From: JASFRS01 sp050114795 | Lineage (GTDB): Bacteria; Pseudomonadota; Alphaproteobacteria; Sphingomonadales; CAKZYD01 | Assembly: GCA_050114795.1 (NCBI GenBank) | Contig: JASFRS010000049.1 | Location: forward strand, 1 to 15,424 | DNA length: 15,424 bases | Reading direction: 5' to 3' | Shown here: positions 13,539 to 15,424 of the stretch, one piece after another | How positions within the stretch are numbered: position 1 is the first letter of the stretch | How the letters are laid out: every line of letters begins with the position of its first letter | The notes under the pieces: model-generated | The model's input: the letters and a program-made list of their open reading frames with translations, nothing else | Database searches by the model: none | Told to the model about the DNA's origin: nothing | Made by a program: the position numbers and the translations under genes

Positions 13539-15424
13539 ATGCGCCATTTCATTCCGGCGATCTTTAAAGGGTTATATATGTCGCTCTTTGTTGCTGCGCA
13601 AGCGATCTCCCAGCCCGTTTTAGCGCAGGGTGAAATCATCATTACGGCCCCGCGCCTAGATGCACCGGTTTATGAACAGGCTTATGGTGTCACTAAGGTT
13701 GGCCATGACTATTTGGAAAACACGACCAATCCTTATTTAGATGCAAGTTTAAGCGGTATTGCCGGATTTTCCATATTCCGTCGGGCTGATAGCCGCAGCT
13801 CTAATCCAACGACCCAAGGTGCAACTTTACGCGGTCTCGGGCCGAACGGAGCCGGGCGGACTTTGGTGTTGCTGGATGGGGTACCTCAAAATGACCCTTT
13901 TGGCGGATGGGTATTCTGGTCGGCACTTCCGCAGCAAGCTTTGGACGCAGTGAATATCTATCAGGGCGGGGGTGCAGGGCCATTTGGAGCGGGTGCTTTG
14001 TCCGGCGTGATTGATCTGCAAAGTCGTGCGCCTCAGCAGGGGGTGGCGGCTGAGTTAAGTGGCGGCAGCCGTGGCTTCTTTCAAGGTTCCGTCCTTGCAG
14101 GGTTTGAAATTGGTGAATTGGGTATTCGCTTATTGGGATTTGGCGGCCGGGATGGCGGCTTTCACTTCCTTCCTAAGGACCAACGCGGTCCTGTCGATGT
14201 ACCCGCAAGCTCTCACCATTATGGGGGTGCTATTGATTTTGCCATAGCAGTTGGTGAAGCAACGACTTTTGCCGGACGTTTTGCTGCATTTGCCGATGAA
14301 CGGGTAAATGGCAATGCGTTGGCGCCAAATGAGACGGAAGCTTTAGAAGCGAGCTTGCGCTTAACCCACGACGGACAGGGGAAGGAACCTTCATGGTCTT
14401 TCGTTCTCTATGGCCAGGAACGGGAATTTGCTCAAACCTTTGTCAGCGTGCGGGATAATCGCACAACGACCCGTCCGGTATTGGATCAATTTGATGTGCC
14501 GTCACGCGCTTTTGGCATTCGTGGCGACCTAAGATTCCCCTGGGGCAGTGGTCATGAAAGCCGTTTATCGACAGATTTGCGCTGGGCGGAAGGCGAAACA
14601 AATGAGCTTTTCCGTAATCTAGGTGCAGGCTTCACCCGGCGCCGGGAAGCAGGTGGCAATCAGTTCATCGGCGGTTTAGCTTTTGAGCATGGCTGGCGTG
14701 TGGATGAATATTGGTCTTTGACCGGTGGCTTTCGCCTGGACAGGTGGCGAAATTCAGACGGTGTACGTCGGGAATTCGATTTGGCTAATGAGGTTGAACT
14801 TCTTGATGTGGATATTGAAAATCAATCGGATTGGCGCGCTAGCAGTCGTGTTGGACTTGTTTATCAGGCGACGCCGGCTTTAAGGGTGCGTACAGCAGCC
14901 TATACAGGTTTTCGCGTTCCCACTTTAAATGAACTCCATCGTCCCTTTCGTGTCGTGAATGATATTACAGAGGCCAATGCCGAATTGCGACCTGAGCGTT
15001 TAAGAGGCATTGAGGCCGGGATAAGCTATGAGCCCTTATCTTCTTTGAAAGCCGAAATTACCTGGTTCAGCAATTGGGTTTATGATGCCGTTGGGAATAT
15101 CACTTTAGCTCAAGGCCCGGGATTTTTTCCAATCGCAGGCTTTGTGCCTGATGGCGGCTCTTTGCGTCAACGTCAGAATGTGGAACGCGTGCGTGTCGAT
15201 GGCGTGGAGTTTAGCGCGCATGTTGATATTGGCGCAGGCTTTAGCGGTGATGTCTCTTATGGTTATAGCGATGCGCGTATCAAACGCGCGGACAATACGC
15301 CTGATTTGGTGGGTAATCACCTGATACAGGCGCCAAAGCACCGGGGCCGCGTGACTTTCTTCTATGAACACCCAAGCAGCTTGAAATTCAGCACGTCCTT
15401 GCGCTTTTCATCTCAACAATTCGA
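13539..15424 (+). CDS. TonB-dependent outer membrane receptor, N-terminal 628 residues (cut by window edge)
   Basis: The frame is open from the ATG at 13539 to the right edge. A signal peptide (about 1-29, cut after VLA) precedes EIIITAP (32-38), a probable TonB box. The plug domain (about 45-165) has the typical RGLGPNGAGRTLVLLDGVPQ (98-117) and ends with YQGGGAGPFGAGALSGVIDL (141-160). The remainder is a beta-barrel rich in alternating aromatic and polar residues; GFRVPTLNELHRPFR (near 458-472) is a conserved barrel motif. The family usually reaches 650-750 residues, so only the last strands are missing. The ATG at 13539 has AAAGGG 7 bases upstream. The ATG at 13578 also has AAAGGG but would lose the positively charged n-region. 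The ligand (siderophore, vitamin B12, sugar or other) cannot be told; no riboswitch precedes it. Confidence 0.93.
   Translation, partial: MRHFIPAIFKGLYMSLFVAAQAISQPVLAQGEIIITAPRLDAPVYEQAYGVTKVGHDYLENTTNPYLDASLSGIAGFSIFRRADSRSSNPTTQGATLRGLGPNGAGRTLVLLDGVPQNDPFGGWVFWSALPQQALDAVNIYQGGGAGPFGAGALSGVIDLQSRAPQQGVAAELSGGSRGFFQGSVLAGFEIGELGIRLLGFGGRDGGFHFLPKDQRGPVDVPASSHHYGGAIDFAIAVGEATTFAGRFAAFADERVNGNALAPNETEALEASLRLTHDGQGKEPSWSFVLYGQEREFAQTFVSVRDNRTTTRPVLDQFDVPSRAFGIRGDLRFPWGSGHESRLSTDLRWAEGETNELFRNLGAGFTRRREAGGNQFIGGLAFEHGWRVDEYWSLTGGFRLDRWRNSDGVRREFDLANEVELLDVDIENQSDWRASSRVGLVYQATPALRVRTAAYTGFRVPTLNELHRPFRVVNDITEANAELRPERLRGIEAGISYEPLSSLKAEITWFSNWVYDAVGNITLAQGPGFFPIAGFVPDGGSLRQRQNVERVRVDGVEFSAHVDIGAGFSGDVSYGYSDARIKRADNTPDLVGNHLIQAPKHRGRVTFFYEHPSSLKFSTSLRFSSQQF

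Noticed and set aside
13759..14247. Small open frames on both strands within the TonB receptor region
   Set aside because: The receptor frame from 13539 is continuous to the window edge with clear plug and barrel motifs, so these are shadows.
1..15424. Mobile element, CRISPR array, tRNA or phage-defence island
   Set aside because: I found no transposase, integrase, spaced direct repeats, tRNA-like fold or attachment repeats; gene content and codon use are uniform throughout.

Overview
The window looks like ordinary chromosomal DNA from a Gram-negative bacterium, most likely an alphaproteobacterium. The grounds are an outer-membrane lipoprotein efflux factor, a TonB-dependent receptor, a periplasmic-type dipeptidyl peptidase IV, and moderate base composition with no codon-use break. 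The order (possibly a Kordiimonadales-like or related marine lineage) is a guess. I see no tRNA, rRNA, CRISPR array, insertion sequence, integrase or phage gene, and no sign of a mobile island.

Layout. The left third is on the minus strand, so transcription runs right to left. Its order is a dipeptidyl peptidase IV (dpp, 5942 to 3696), a DUF3667 zinc-ribbon membrane protein (3660 to 2698), and a YtrA-type GntR regulator with its ABC ATPase and ABC-2 permease (2588 to 432). A strong intrinsic terminator follows, then the start of cysQ, cut by the left edge. From 6122 to 12886 the plus strand carries an RND efflux operon: outer membrane factor, membrane fusion protein and pump, joined by 4-base ATGA overlaps, then a YheT-type alpha/beta hydrolase 5 bases later. 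A nitroreductase (minus strand, 13455 to 12871) converges on it and overlaps its end by 16 bases. Divergent from the nitroreductase, a TonB-dependent receptor starts at 13539 and runs off the right edge with 628 codons visible.

How the genes work together. The GntR-ABC unit looks like a self-regulated efflux or stress-sensing ABC-2 transporter. A 24-base interrupted palindrome lies just downstream of a perfect TTGACA -35 box in front of the regulator. The tripartite RND system spans both membranes and should export toxic small molecules. The peptidase is predicted to be exported and to remove X-Pro dipeptides from peptides, and the TonB receptor imports an unidentified ligand.

The most interesting non-coding signal is a perfect 13-base-pair inverted repeat between dpp and the DUF3667 gene. 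On the minus-strand mRNA it places the DUF3667 start codon in the stem and its ribosome binding site in the loop, just after the dpp stop codon. That geometry suggests translational coupling. I found no convincing undescribed multi-gene system.
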